NCBI GenBank assembly: GCA_017590115.1
Contig: JAGGNK010000002.1
Location: forward strand, 15,433,264 to 15,497,263
DNA from: Montifringilla adamsi
Lineage: Eukaryota > Chordata > Aves > Passeriformes > Passeridae
Reading direction: 5' to 3'
Length of the DNA: 64,000 nt
The notes below the pieces were generated by a model that did no database searches, was not told the DNA's origin, and was given only the letters and a program-made list of their open reading frames with translations. This document shows, piece after piece, positions 34,806 through 47,531 of the stretch; within the stretch, counting starts at the first letter, position 1, and every line of letters starts with the position of its first letter. The position numbers and the translations under genes were made by a program.

Positions 34806-36765
34806 GCCCCTAGCACACAGGAACTGCTTGTGGAAGCACACCATGGATGCAGGTGTGCTCCCCCTGCCCTTGCTGCCATTTATTTCTGCATCCTGTGTGT
34901 AGCTTAGGTTCATCTTGTGTCTGGTGTGAAGAAGCTCTGCTTCAGGGTTTACTTTAAATCCTTCTGCCGTTCTTCAAAATGCTTTGGGAGTCCTGAGCTG
35001 CTGCAGGGTTTGGTTGCCCTGGTCAGCAAATACTGTGGATCCTTTTTATGCCCTAGTAAGGACAGGTATGTGAACATAACTTATCTTGGCAAGTTTATAT
35101 GAGCTTTTATTAAATTTAGGTAGCTTATCAATGTAGATTTCATAGTAGGAAACATGGAAAATGTAGAGGTAATAATTCATCTAATTTGCAAAGGGGAACT
35201 TGAAACACACTTTGTTATTGAATATAATTCAAACCAGAATTATGTGGAAAATTAGACACAATGTCCTGTGATTTTCCATGGGTAGATTGTGCAAAGCTGA
35301 CTCAATAGCTGTGTTTGCTATGATTACTGATTTTTCTAGAAATAGGAAAGGCTGCCATTGCTGTCTGGACTTCTGTAGAGCATGTAGTTAAGGAATTTCC
35401 TTAACAGGTTGGCAAAAAGTCGGGAAAGCTGCTTAAGCATGTTCAATATAATTTGAAATTATCAGACTTAAAAAAGGTTACTTGACTGAGTTATCAAGGA
35501 TTTTTTGGTGTCTGATCTTATTTAATATTTTCAGTGAACATCCAGACACAGAATGGATGTGTCGTAATACAGTTTGCTGATGACAAATGTAAGAAGGTAT
35601 TGTCAATATATAGAAGAATAAAGATGACAGTTTGGTAATGTGAGGGACTTGAGTAATTGAAATGGAATGGAAATTTGTAAATTATAGGCCAATAATTCAC
35701 TTAAGACAACTGCTAAATCTCAAACACTCGGCCAGACAAAATAATGGAGTTGATTAAAAGAGACTCTAGAAGATGCCAAGAAGGAATGGTGTAGACAAGT
35801 GAGGGAAAGCTCTGGTTGGTTCCTTTCAGAACTCAGATCATTAAAGCTGCTCCAGGAAGGGCCTTGTGTGTCCTGAAGGTATCAATTCCTGAGTCTTTGC
35901 AAGAAGCTCCACTCCTGACTAGGTAATTCCTGTTCCCTGGAATTAGATGTGGCTCTTTTTTCTCTGCAGTTGGTGACTCGCTGCCAGTGCAGCTGGGAAC
36001 AGGGAGGCTGCTCCTCCAGGAAGGCTCTGCTGGAATGGTCATACCTTCGCCTTTACTACATCTGCTAAATGTTTGCAGACGTGTTCTTTTTGTTTTTTTC
36101 TCCACTATTTAAGAGGTTTTCTGCCCTCCAAGCACTGTCTGTACCATCTCTTCTGCTTCAGTGTCTTCAGCAACCGCTGTTTGTCTCAGCAGAGACCTCA
36201 CATTCCCATAACCATCCCATTTGCTCCTCCCTAGATGCTTCCTTACTTCTGTTTGTTGTTATACATACTTTACGTTGTACCTTGCCTTTTTGTTTGTCTA
36301 ATTTGTGTGTTCTGACTCTGATGTGAGTAATCATTTGAATCCCTCCTGTGCCCAGTGGGATGTTGAGTTCTTTGTTGCACATACGCAGTCTGCTGCTTCC
36401 GCACTGAACCTCACAGTCCGCAGTGACCTCTGGTTTGTGAGGTTGTTTTTTCAGGAGGGGAGGGGGGAAATTTTCTTTTTTCTTCTCATTAGAAGATGAC
36501 AACAAGCTGAGCTTAATGGACATTAGAGTGTTAGCATTCTGTTATTTATCTTTCCTACTCCTTTCTACCTGCACAAGAGAGGAAGCAGCATCCAGGTTAT
36601 AGTGAAATAAAGGACAACTTCATTCAAATCAGGCAGCATCCAGCATTTCTGCCTTCAGCAAGAAAGAGTCATTTTAAAGGGATCCAGGCACTTGCAGTTT
36701 ATGGAGGGTGAACTGAAAAAGTTTGGTTAAAGCCACCCAGCACGTGAGGGGAATGGAAAAAAGAG
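34805..36765. other. Intronic sequence, no feature seen
   Basis: AT-rich. A 19-bp interrupted palindrome GTTAAGGAATTTCCTTAAC lies at 35,387-35,405; its core resembles an NF-kB half-palindrome but has no other support. No repeat family is recognised. Confidence 0.5.
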
Positions 36766-36875
36766 TCACAGAAAGGATGATGCTGCAAAGGACTTCTGGA
36801 GTTCATCCTGTCCAAACTCCTGCTCAAGCAGGATGCCCAGAACCATTTCCAGACATCTTTTGGAGAGATTCATTA
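36765..36875 (-). mobile_element. CR1 LINE 3'-end fragment
   Basis: In minus orientation the tail is at the low coordinate: GTCACAGAAAGGATGATGC, then GGACTTCTGGAGTTCATCC, TGTCCAAACTCCTGCTCAAG and GCAGGATGCCCAGAACC. This mirrors the CR1 3' region ("...GACCTCTGGAGATCATCC"-type end). It is short, diverged and non-coding. Confidence 0.7.
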
Positions 36876-37690
36876 TGATCTATCAATTTATTATTGCCTA
36901 ATTTCCTGTATTTATTTTTTGACAGTATAGTTCAAACACTTAAACGTGGGAGAACAGCCCATGAAGAGAGTAACCCTTCTTTCTTGACTTTTTTTTTCCA
37001 TGTATTCAAGGAATAGCTACACTGAAATATGTATTTTGCATTTTGTAATGGATGTTGTAATGATTTGTGCAGTTTTTTTCTCAGAAAATTGTCAAAACCC
37101 TCTGTAGGAATGATTTGCAGTTTGGTGACTGGGCTGTGTTGTTTTCCTGCAGCTCTTTGTATTCTGTTTCGTGCATGAAATTATCTACTGTGAAAAGAAA
37201 TGAACGTTATATTTACTGTATTTTAAAACTTTGGAAACTTGTACATGATTTCGGCAATTTATTTATAATTCAGGAAAAATCTCATAGCTTGTTCAAACTC
37301 TGCTTCTAAGCTGTCTGTGTAATGGGAACTCTTCCTTTTAGCCATAGGACATGGAGCACAAGCTGTTATTTCTCTTCTCTGTGTCCCTGAAACTCCTAAA
37401 AATATAAAAAATAGATGGGTAACTGGATAAGAAATAGCAAGTAGTAAACAGCAGTTTCCCTGTTTTATCTTTGTAGACAGGTGCTTTCCTTTGTAGTTTC
37501 TGAGATTTTCTCAGCAGCTTTGGGAGTTTTTCCTGCTCTTCCTCCCAAGTTCTCAGGTCTGTAATGAAGTGTTGTCCTCCCATAAAAATGTCATAATCCT
37601 GGAGTGATTTAGAGTGCTTCTGGAGCTGAGATTGATGACACAAGGAATAGTTTGCTGTAATACACTTAAAGGCATCATGGTCCAGTTGCC
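36875..37690. other. Intronic sequence, no feature seen
   Basis: AT-rich intron. The plus-strand frame at 37,067-37,309 and minus-strand frame at 37,338-37,643 show no recognised domains. Confidence 0.5.
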
Positions 37691-37855
37691 AGAACCAGGA
37701 GTTGAGGAACTTAAGGTCTCATTGCTGGCCCTGGAAATGGTTTGTGTGGTGACCTTGGACAAATCACCTCATGTCTCTGTGGCTGTGCTGTGCAGGCTGT
37801 GAGATGGGGATCCTCATGCTCGTGTAGCCCCATCAGGCACAGTGTGAGGAATGCA
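37690..37855 (+). mobile_element. Ancient MIR-like (CORE-SINE) fossil
   Basis: The block aligns by eye with the MIR core and 3' side: GTGTGGTGACCTTGGACAAATCACCTCATGTCTCTGTG, then after a short diverged stretch GAGATGGGGATCCTCATG, and a trailing CAGTGTGAGGA. In MIR this is the 'GTGACCTTGGGCAAGTCAC ... ATGGGGAT ... TGTGAGGA' region. These SINEs were active in early amniotes and survive only as sparse fossils in birds. Survival in alignable form may reflect chance or selection. Confidence 0.6.
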
Positions 37856-40800
37856 GTGGGCAGGATGGAACTGCCATGAGGGGACAGCTCAAGTCCATAA
37901 ATTCCATATGAAGTAAAATTTATCTGCTTTATCTGAGTTTATCTTTACTAAAAGCCTGGAACCAAGTGCATAAAATTCTGCCTGAGATTTCTCATCAGTA
38001 TTGGTTGTTTCAGGATCTCACCCTTTTTGCTGGAATCAGACACTTATTTTCCTAGCAGGGTGTATTTTCCATTTGAATCCACTGGAATTTACTTGGGATA
38101 TTTTTCAAATTTATAGTGCCTGTTAAGAAAGGAGGTTTGCCCAGTGGACCAGTTGCTGTGTTTTAAAGTACATATTTATTATATAATCGATTTCACTCTG
38201 CTGTTCTAATATTCAGCAAGGATTCATTTTTCCACGGTTATGAACCTGCCTTGTGCTCACATCCTGCTTGGGAATAGCACTTGCAGGGTACCTGTATTGA
38301 CCTGTTGAAGGTAAAAAAAGCAAAGAAGGGAGGTGACATAGGGCCAGTCTGATTTCATAGATGTGTATAATTTCTTCGATTTTCTGGTGATTCTTGCTAC
38401 GTTTGCCTAGTTTCAGCAGCTGAAGATTTTAAGAAAGAAAGGTTAATATAAGGAATTCCATGATGAAGTTTGTGTTTGGCAGCAGGGTACTTCTGATGAG
38501 CATTGCTTACCTTGTGCCATGGGATCAGTTTTGGCTGCTGAAGGGAGAGCATCTCCCCTCCCTTTTGGTGTGTCAGTGACTCTTGGGGAGCTACAAACAC
38601 ATTTGTGCAGGTGCTTTCATGTATCATCTATTTCGATATTATATGTCTTAAATATATTGCAATTCTAGAACAAAATCAGACTTAGAAAGGATCTTTGTGT
38701 TGCTGCATGCAGCTGGGGACCTTCCAGAATCATCCAAGGGGAGGTGCCTTTTGTTCATCAGAAAGCACAGGAAAGATGTAGAGATGAAATTAGAGATGGT
38801 GCATTAAGGCTTGTGTTCAGTTCTTTATATATCAAAGAAATAAATAACAGAATTTAACCTAATATATATAATTTTTCTCATCCTTTGAGGGTATTTTGTC
38901 TACACTGTAGGAAGACTTTATTACCATTTAACCTTACTGTTTTCTTCTTCACGTTTTCTTTTAAAAGACATTAAAAGGAACATACCAGACTGAGAATGGA
39001 CATGACATTCAGGTTTAAAAACGGAGTGTTTAATGGAATCATGAATAAATGGAAACAGATTTGTCTGTCAAAAATTAAATAGGAGTATTCTTTGATTAAT
39101 ATCAAAATCTAATCTAAAATAGTTTTAGCCATTTCATACAGGTGACATCTGTGCTTAAATATAATTTCCTCTCCCTGTTCTGGCATGACTGTTAATTACT
39201 TACTCAATGTAGTTCAACATTTAGTTAATAAATATGTCAAGCTTTTACCATGGTGTTCTTTTTGCAGAGTTGTGAATTTGCAATTAGTTTTAGATTTACT
39301 ACATGGTGACAGACAGTGCTGTATAAATAGAGGTTAAACACACAATTTACATATTAATTTCATGATTCATTTATTCAATGATTTATGTGGATATAGATTG
39401 TATTTAATCTCCGTGCTGTAGTTGTTTCAGGCATGACGAACAGAATCACTACACTGGTGGAGAAGTAATGATGTCTGTATTGAGCCACAGCAGCACAGAG
39501 GAACAATGAGAGATTTGGAAACCCAATTATTCATTAATCTCAATACTTTTTGAGAGGCTGGTGAAAAGCAGTAATAGGTTTGTAAAGCATGTATTTACAG
39601 ATGTACATGTGTACACATGCACATACACGCTGGGGAATTGGATACTCCATCTTGTCTCTGTAATAACTCACATTATCATTAGATTGTGCTCTGTGCCCAG
39701 TTCTGTTAACCCTGCAGGCCAGATTAGTCACCACCCTCCCATTCTGGTCCTGCATGTGTCATGGCATTGTTTTCTGGACTTAATGTGCATGTGTGCTTCA
39801 TTTAAGTGCATGCTGGTTATTGTATTCCAGAAGTCTCCATCTCTACTTCTGGTCAGATCATTTGCAGCCATTCTCTCTTTATTTATTACCATTTTTAAAA
39901 ATAGCTTAACAAGTATTATTTTATCTGTAAAAACACTTTCTCTATTTTTTTTTAATCCTTAACTTTTGTTTTACTGAAGAGAAGAGCAAAGTATTCGTAG
40001 GTGAGATGAGAACTTGAGAAAATATATGCTCTGATTTATACATGCCTATTATACATATGTGGGTATAAATGTAGTTAGAGGAAGTATTTTATAAATACAG
40101 TTAGGGTTATAACTAAAGCTCATGCACATGTATTTGGTATGATGAATGTACTGACTCAAAGCATATTTTTGGTTTAGTACGATTTTCCTTCCTGCCAGTT
40201 GTGAGTATAAAGGTCTCTGAAGTGCAGATAGATCTCTGACCTAATTTAGCAGATTATGGCCTTTCAAAGGACTTGATACACTTCAGACAGTGTTGAATTA
40301 CAGTATATCTCTAATTTTGCTGGGTTCCTGTTCCCTTGCAGTACTGTGTGTGTGAATCCTGCATATTTCTTGTTCCAAGTCTCTCGTGAGGAAAGGGGAA
40401 GGCTCCACCTTCAGTGTGTTCGCTGCATCCCTCCAAGCAAACACTGAGTTAGCACAAAAAACCCCAACACATAACTGAAGAAAATAAACCAGAGTAGTTG
40501 AAAACAGATCAAGAAACTGAAACAAAAGACATGATTACAATAATCTTTAATTCATTAAGATAAGTGGCTCATGGCTACTTGCTTTTTGGAAAGATAGGGA
40601 GGGACCTTTTCTCAGGGAATGGTCTGGGTACCTCCCTGGCTGTGCTGTGCCCTCCTCCTGGCACCTTCACGGGTGTTTCACATGTGCAGCTTGTGTACGT
40701 TTCAGGAGAGAATTTTTGGAAGAATGCTCTGATTTTTAGAGGACTGAAAGAGCCACTGATAAGGTGAAAATATTGTATGAATGATCCTTTTGAGATAAAG

Positions 40801-40895
40801 TGGTCTGGACTGACGGTGGTCATTACTCTGTCACCAGGTTAGCTCCACAGCTGGGAGAGGGCGAAATCCCATTTTGCTGTAAGGAATTGCAGCAG
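37855..40895. other. AT-rich intronic sequence with weak regulatory hints
   Basis: At 39,150-39,420 a repeat-free stretch has GTTAATTACTTACTCAATG, TTTGCAATTAGTTTTAG and ACATATTAATTTCATG; these homeodomain-like cores may mark a conserved element, but nothing else supports it. The remainder shows no gene or known repeat. Confidence 0.4.
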
Positions 40896-41265
40896 TGTGA
40901 GTTGAGTTCAGTTGCTGAACATGGCCAGGTTTTGGTAGCAGGGGCTGGTGAGGCAGCTGTGCCCCTGGAGGAGGCTGTGAGCCCATGGGAACCCACACTG
41001 GAGCAGGGTCCTGCAGGACTTGTGATGCTGCAGGGGACCCCGCTGGAGCAGCCTGGTTCTGAAGGAGTGGGAAAAGGAAGGGGATCCATGGAAAGGGATC
41101 AGTGCTGGAGCAGCCTGTGGAAAGGATTCATGCTGGAGAAATTCATGGAAGAGTGTGTCCCATGGAGGATCCCCCACTGGAGCAGGGGCAGGAGCAGCAG
41201 AGACAATGTGTGATGAGCTGAGCACAGCCAGCAACCCACCACGGCCATCTGGAGGGTATCCACAG
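40895..41265 (+). mobile_element. ERVL-type LTR-like fragment (degenerate)
   Basis: The region repeats a CTGGAGCAG motif every 20-60 bp (about 41,000, 41,042, 41,105, 41,176) and contains GGAGAAATTCATGGAAGAG and CAGAGACAATGTGTGATGAGC. This is the layout I recall for LTR-adjacent sequence of avian ERVL elements. It is diverged, lacks recognisable coding domains and has no clear ends or target duplication. Frames at 40,800-41,213 (+) and 40,908-41,330 (-) come from this GC-rich repeat. Family assignment is from memory. Confidence 0.55.
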
Positions 41266-41328
41266 GGGAACATCCACAGAACTCTAGGGATAACTTCTCT
41301 CCTAGACATGAAAAGAGGAAAAGTAATC

Positions 41329-41344
41329 AAAAAAAATTTTTTTT
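41329..41344. repeat. A8T8 perfect palindrome
   Basis: Eight A residues are followed directly by eight T residues, a self-complementary 16-mer just past the ERVL-like fragment. A-tract DNA of this kind is stiff, tends to exclude nucleosomes and is prone to polymerase slippage. Confidence 0.9.
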
Positions 41345-41639
41345 ATTTAATGTCACAGAAGCTGCACAGGGATGAGTTGAAAACTTCAGCCTCCTCCTTA
41401 GATCCCTCTTTGCTCACACGTTTGCTCTGTGGTTTTCCTGGCTCCCTGAGCAGAGGTGTGTGCAGCCCATGTGTTCTGGTGGTGTTTGCCTGGGAAGAAT
41501 TGCTAAGTGCGTCTTGAAGCTGCCATTTCTACTTCTTAAATCAAGTCCCTGAAATATGTTAGTAGATCTGGAACCTCACTCCAAACCCCTTGAAAGTGCT
41601 CTGTGCTGAGTAGCTGACTGCAGGGAGCAGGTGTCAAAC

Positions 41640-42310
41640 AATATTTAAATGACATTCTCAACAAAATAAATATTGAGCTGCCCTGTCACTTTGGTGGGAG
41701 AATAATCTGCTCAAAAAAAAATCCCATTCATTGTAAACTGCCTCTGACATTTGTTCTTCAGGAATTATTTGCAGTTTATCTTCTGAGCTATAGGGCCTTT
41801 ATCAGCACAGCAGTTGAACTGCAGTGCAAAAAAAAAATGGTAATTGAGTATTTTATCAAACGCTTCCAACAAAACGGACTTTGCAAGTCGTAAATGAAGA
41901 TTAAAACCATTGTTGGCAGGGATGAACAAATTGGAATGATTTATTATCTGAAACATCAATATGTCACTGCTCAGAAATAAAATAAAAAGAAACAAACAAC
42001 TGCTCCCCTCCCTGCAAAATGTGCACTTAGTCTCAGCCGAGAGATGGAAGGTAAATACATGTTTTAATTATTTGTGCTAGAGAGGCTGTTTAAAAAAAGA
42101 GAAAGAGAGAAGAGAAAGCATCATCATAATGGCACAGCTGCTGTGGGACATTATGTGAGGAAAAGAGACAGTAATAAGAGAACTGTGTCAAAGGAAAGCA
42201 ACTCTGAATGTGTACTTCAGCTCTCCTGATTACAGAAGGAAGATTAAATATTATAAAAGGGGCGATTTGACAGAGTGGATTTACTGCTTGTGTTTAACAC
42301 CTAAAGAGCC
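41640..42310. promoter_or_regulatory. Candidate conserved non-coding enhancer region
   Basis: About 670 bp without recognisable transposons lies between an ERVL-like fragment and a CR1. It includes AAATATTGAGCTGCCCTGTC, ATCATAATGGCACAGCTGCTG with an E-box CAGCTG at 42,135-42,140, ATTAAATATTATAAAAGGGG, and TGACAG at 42,268-42,273 preceded by GCGATT. Purine-rich stretches around 42,090-42,120 are also present. Motif-based call only. Confidence 0.37.
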
Positions 42311-42746
42311 AGGGTTTTTAAAAGGAACCTTATCTCACTTGTGAAATATCTTCAAAAACAATTTGAGAGGAAAACACACTGCAGTATTACAGTATATAAA
42401 AAATGGAGTGGTCAGGAATGAAAGAAGTTAATCTGATATGAGCTCTGTATCAGTTCCAGATTAGAAAACAGAAGGCATGAGAAGTCTTACAAGAACTGTG
42501 GAATTTAGAAATTGTATTTTCTGTATTTGTTCATAAACCAGGAAGCCTTATAGGCCTGATGTAGGGGCTTGTTGACCCTGGTTCAGCAGAAATCACTCCC
42601 TGTGATCAGAGTCACAGAAATCATTGTGATTTCCCTGTGACAGTGCAGTTGCTCTCCCTACTGTAAGAGCCCAGAAGGCAGCAGCAGTTTTCAGGGAAAA
42701 CAGCAAAGCCACTTTGCTTCCATTTCCCTTGAGAACTTCTTCGTGT
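42310..42746. other. Intronic sequence, no feature seen
   Basis: Single-copy-looking sequence up to the CR1 boundary, with no open frame or motif cluster of note. Confidence 0.5.
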
Positions 42747-43000
42747 AGACACAGAATCTTTAGCGTTGGAAGAGACTTCCAAGATCATCAAGCCCAACCT
42801 CTGTCATCCTGTCAAGTGCCACATCCATGTTTCTTGAGCACTTCAGGGATGGTGCCTCCACCACTTCCCTGGGCAGTCTGTTCCACTGCATGACCTCTCT
42901 TCCAGTGGAGAATTTCTGCCTAATGCCCACCCTGAGCCTCCCCTGGCACAGCCCAGGGCCATTCCCCTTGTCCTGTTCCCAGCTGCCTGGGAGCAGCAGG
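42746..43000 (-). mobile_element. CR1 LINE 3'-end fragment
   Basis: Minus-orientation CR1: the tail is ACACAGAATCTTTAGCGTTGG, then AGACTTCCAAGATCATCAAG, GCACTTCAGGGATGGTGCC, CTGGGCAGTCTGTTCCACTG and TTGTCCTGTTCCCAGCTGCC. Translating the minus strand gives the familiar WNRLPREVVEAPSL peptide from the end of the CR1 ORF2 region (frame 42,760-43,167), but the frame is a relic without RT or endonuclease domains. Similarity fades after about 43,000. It is the best-preserved CR1 tail in the window. Confidence 0.88.
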
Positions 43001-46000
43001 TACAGACACACTGCGGTGTTCCCAACCATCCCATCCCTGGTTTTTACATCAGGCAGGATCAAAGGGTTCTGCTTGGATCCTTTGTTTATAAAAAGATCAT
43101 AAGGACTGGGGAAAACTTTCCTGGTAGCTCCCAGCTGCTGTTCCCATTTCTGAGGTAAGGTAATCACCGAGCTGAGACTTTTCTGGAAGTCAGAGGATGC
43201 AAAGCCACACTTTTAGCATCTCCACATATTTTGAATTTCTTGCTCTTTCTCAGTAAGGTGCTTTTATCTTGAACACCAGGTGGAGGAAGGAAGCAAAAGG
43301 TTCTTTTCTGAGACCAGATTTGCCATTTTCTGCTGTATTTGTAGCATTTAAGCAAGAGAGAAAAACTTGTGTGTTAATGCTCTACATGTTGCAATTTTTT
43401 TCCCATTGAATAAAGGACGTAATTTAACAACAAAACAAAGCCAAAACAAAAAAGCAGGGACAGAAGACCAAAACAGGAGGTAAAGCCTTCTCTCATCCTG
43501 GAGAGCCAGCTCCAGCAAAATCATTCTTGGTGTTGTCAGCTTTTGTGCTTTGGTAATATTTTCAAGAAATGACTGAGTAGTAGAGAATTAGCTGAAAGAA
43601 ATACTTGTCTAAGCTTTTGGCAGATACAATAAAACCCAAGAGTGACCAGTGAAACCTTTCTGTTCTTCTTTCTTGCAGTACAAATGTTGCTGTTCTTCTG
43701 TTATCAAAGTTTGTGTTTTTCTTTGGCGTGTTCAAGAAGCAGCCTTGTGTCTCTTCACCATGACTGTTCACCCTCTTTTGGTTATTTTCAAAGTATTTTG
43801 TAATTGGAACAGCTATGGAAATTGATGGAAGATACAGAGCTTGTTTCTGCTCCAAAAATTGGGATTCCCTAGAGTTTGGTACAGTATTAATATATCTGCT
43901 GCTCATTGTATTCACTGAAAAACTGAGGAGATCTGTTAGAAATTTCCTGCTGTTCCTGTACATTGCTGGGGATATGGTAAGAAAATAATTTTTTTAAAAG
44001 AAGAAAAAGACTTTTTTGTTTCACATGGGAGCTTACAGCTTGTTACTGGCTTGAGTATTGTACATCCTCACCATTAATTTTGCATAACAGCTGTGAGGTG
44101 TGATATTTTTTGTGTTGTTGCTTCTGAGTAAAGCTCCAGCATCCTACAGAGTTCCAGGCACCTTTCAGTGAAGGTGATGCCTGGGATTTCGGTGCTGAAC
44201 AACTCCTCAGTATCCTGTGCATCATTTTTATTTGTTGTAATAAAGGGGGAGAAGCTTTGTGCCATCTGCACAGTGTTGGTTGGAAGTTTGTTTAAAACAT
44301 TATGTTCCAAAGCGATTCGGAGTTCAACAGAGATAATATTCCATCTTCTCCAATTAAAAAAAATGAGCTTCGGTAACATAATATTGAGGTTGGAAAGTAA
44401 AGCTCTTAGTAATTGGGCAGATGCCAGATGTGGGAAATAGGACCCTTTCCTTACACTGGTTACATAACTGCTTGATCCTTTTTGTAATGAAGCTGCTCTT
44501 CCATGGATTTCTGACTTTTCCCTGGATTTACATGTGGTGTGTTCGGGGAAACCATGCATGTTGTGCTAATGCTGCAGGAGAGCTGACTTCAGGGTGTGTC
44601 CTGTACAGCCTGCAAGAGAGGGAGGGAGGGAGGGAGCCCAGGGATGGGGCCAGGCTGGGAGTCACCAGCTCCATCCACAGTCACTCCCAGGCCCCATCAG
44701 AACTCACAAACCCCTCAGCAACCATCCTGAAAGTAATTCTTGTGCTGTAAATCTTAATGAGGTCTGTGCTGGCTCAGGTTCTGTCCTGCTTCGTTGTTTG
44801 GTTAAAGAAACATCTCTGAATGCTGGTGAGGACTTGCTGAGTAAGGAACATTCTGTGTCTGAGCCAGTAAATTTCACATATTGTAGCCGTTTTTGCATAA
44901 TAAATTCACGTGGTGGAGTTGGAGGAGTTTGACAGGCCTGTGTGTGCTGATTAATCTTCAGCATCACCTTTGTTCATAAATTCAGTGTAACATAGTACAT
45001 AGGTTGGCAGGGCTTTAATTGTTATCCTCGAGAAATTAAAGTGGTGTAATTTCTACCCCACCTATCTCAGTTTGTTGTACCACTGCCTTAAAATACATAG
45101 GGAGAATAACATTACCAAATTAATAAAGCTAGGAGTATTCTGTGAATACTATTCAAATGTTATGCTGAAAATAAGGAACTTTTTGGTTATATTTAGCTCT
45201 TCCGAGTCAACATTTTGCATCAGGTTTTAATACAATATGTAACAGAGGAAGTGCAGTTACAGTGAATTGTTTATGTACTTGTTTTTTTCAGTCAGCAGGT
45301 TTTTGTCTTGGCCCCTAATGTGCCAGAGTCCTTGAATTTTGAACAATTATGTAATAGTACCGATTAAACTTTATTATCTTCTGCTGCTCCCCAAGCTAAA
45401 ACAGTCCTGGGCAAAACTGAGGTACTCTGCAGGCTAAATGAAATAAGGGGATTGTTCACAGTTTTTAAGAGACCTTCCTTTTCTGTAAATTTTACAATAA
45501 TTGGACGACACTTGGAAAAAAAATAGTATTTGTATCCTGGCTTAATCAACACTGGTCTTTTGAGACTGTGCTGGGTGATTTGGAGAAGTTTAATTTGATA
45601 TTTTTGAGAAAGAAATTGTAAGAATTGTCAGGAAATTATATCTGTCTCTTCAGAGAAGATACCTACTCATGAATTCTCTGCACGTTCTGGGCAGCAGTGA
45701 TTCCTCACCTGGAAGAAAAAGCGCTATCCAGGAGCATTATCCTTCTCTGCAGCACTGCTTGCATTGCATGGGCCTTGCTCTGCATTTCAGGGCTGAGTGG
45801 TCTCCTGGAGGCAGAGTTTATGATGATGCTGTTGGGCAGAAGGTGTCCAAAGCTCTTGGACTTTGTTTTACCAAGCAGTGCTCAGACAGGAGTGCCTCAT
45901 GCACTGACAGCTTTGATACTCAACTGCTTACCAAGAGATGAAATTCTTGTATCCCCAGCTGAGCCTCATTTTTCCAAACCCAGCAGATTTCTTTATAAAA

Positions 46001-47530
46001 AAAAAAGCACTTCTGCTGCAGCCTTAATCCAGTGGACATCGTGGAAGAGAGTTAATATAACAGTAAATTTTATTATGCAGTGTATGGATAAGATAAAACT
46101 CCATGTACCACGTTGAACTGCATTGTATAGGTGCAGTTTTTAGCTTTTCCTCCTCTTTTAAGTTGGCCCTTTATTGGCTGCAGTAGGAAAAGCAGTACCT
46201 GCTTGTAGGATCAGGTTTTTGTGCAAACTCCTGTATCCTAATGGGAAATGCCTAAATAAATCTGAGACACAACAGCATCTGGGATAATACCATGCAAAAT
46301 AAGATGGTACTGGCTCTCCTGAGCCCAAATAAAATGCACTGAACAGAAAAGCTCTTGTGGAATTGCCATTAGATGCTCTCTGTAATGGTGGTGTCTGTGT
46401 CCATGCTGCCTCAGTGTTCTAATGGGGTTTTGGTGGGTGAACAGCTCGCTGCTTGTGCTGCATGTTTTATTTAACTCAACCAAAAATATTTTTCACAAGT
46501 TGGATGTAGCTACAAAAAGACTCTACTGCTATTTTACAGCCCTTCTTTAACCCACTTTGCATCCTGGCAGCTGCAAGTGGTGGGAGCATATTTAAAAAAT
46601 ACCCCAGGTTCTGAATTGGAGGAGTTGGAGCATGAGTTTCCTTCTCCCTCTCCAACAAGAGCTTATCAGGTCAGTTAGAAAGCAGAATGCTGATTCTGTT
46701 GATTCAGGCTTTTAGAAAATAGAAAGTTCCAGACAGCCAGAAAGCTGACAGTTACGAAATCTGTGGTGCGGTTGGAAAATAATTTGTATGATGTGGACAT
46801 GTTTATTTTATGTATTTGGTAGCTGACTCAGGTCACATTTGCACTTGCATTTGTTACTCCTTGTTAACAAAGTGTGCAAGCAAGATGGTTTTCTTCAAGT
46901 AGTTAGTGGCTCTTCTGAAGTGAGAGGAACAATCCAAAGGGAGGAAGAAAATTAGCAATTCCTTGGTACCAGTGCTTTTGGGTGTTCTTGTGCACTGGTG
47001 TCTCTGATGCCATTGGTAAGTGTTGTGGTGATGCCCTGGGCTCTACAGGAAAGAGAGTGGAGAAGTCTGGGTGATGAGTAGTTGATATAAAACCTAACAG
47101 ACTGCCCTTACTGTGTGTTTTTAAATGGTAATTCTTCCAGTTACAGCCTGTAAGTAGCTCAGGTGGGATTGTTGATGGACAGGGTGTAGCTGCGGTTTGA
47201 ATTGGAAGGATTTTTGGGTTGGTTTTGGAATGTCCTGAAGAGAAGTCAAACAGCCATCTTAAAGACTTTGGGTATGGTTTTGTTTTGGGGATTTTTTAAT
47301 ATAATTTTTCATATGGAATATGGTGGTTTTAAGGCTGAACTTGAAACAATCTCAGTATGTTCTGTGCTTAAAGCCTCCTTCTGGTGATTGTCGTCTTTAC
47401 TCCAGCCATCTTCAGAGAGAGTTTTGGTTTTTTCAGAGAAATCATCTCCAAAAATTTGCTTGAAAAGGCTTTCCAACTGCCCCTGTCAAGGGTTAGGTAT
47501 TGGAAGAAGAGAGGCCCCAGGAAGGTTCAT
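43000..47530. other. Intronic sequence with one simple repeat
   Basis: A GGGA-type repeat lies at 44,617-44,637. The 161-codon minus-strand frame at 44,074-44,559 and frames around 43,562-43,963 and 45,697-46,116 show no recognisable domains. No transposon is identified in 4.5 kb. Confidence 0.5.
44617..44637. repeat. (GGGA)n simple repeat
   Basis: Four to five GGGA units in a short purine-rich tract inside a GC-richer patch. Confidence 0.8.
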
Positions 47531-47531
47531 T

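Noticed and set aside
35387..35405. GTTAAGGAATTTCCTTAAC as an NF-kB or STAT site
   Set aside because: It misses the flanking G of the kB consensus and has no supporting context; short palindromes of this size occur by chance.
42760..43167. 135-codon minus-strand frame as a gene
   Set aside because: Its middle (WNRLPREVVEAPSL) is the CR1 ORF2 C-terminal relic.
44074..44559. 161-codon minus-strand frame
   Set aside because: No recognised domain, no paired splice signals noticed, and composition like surrounding intron.
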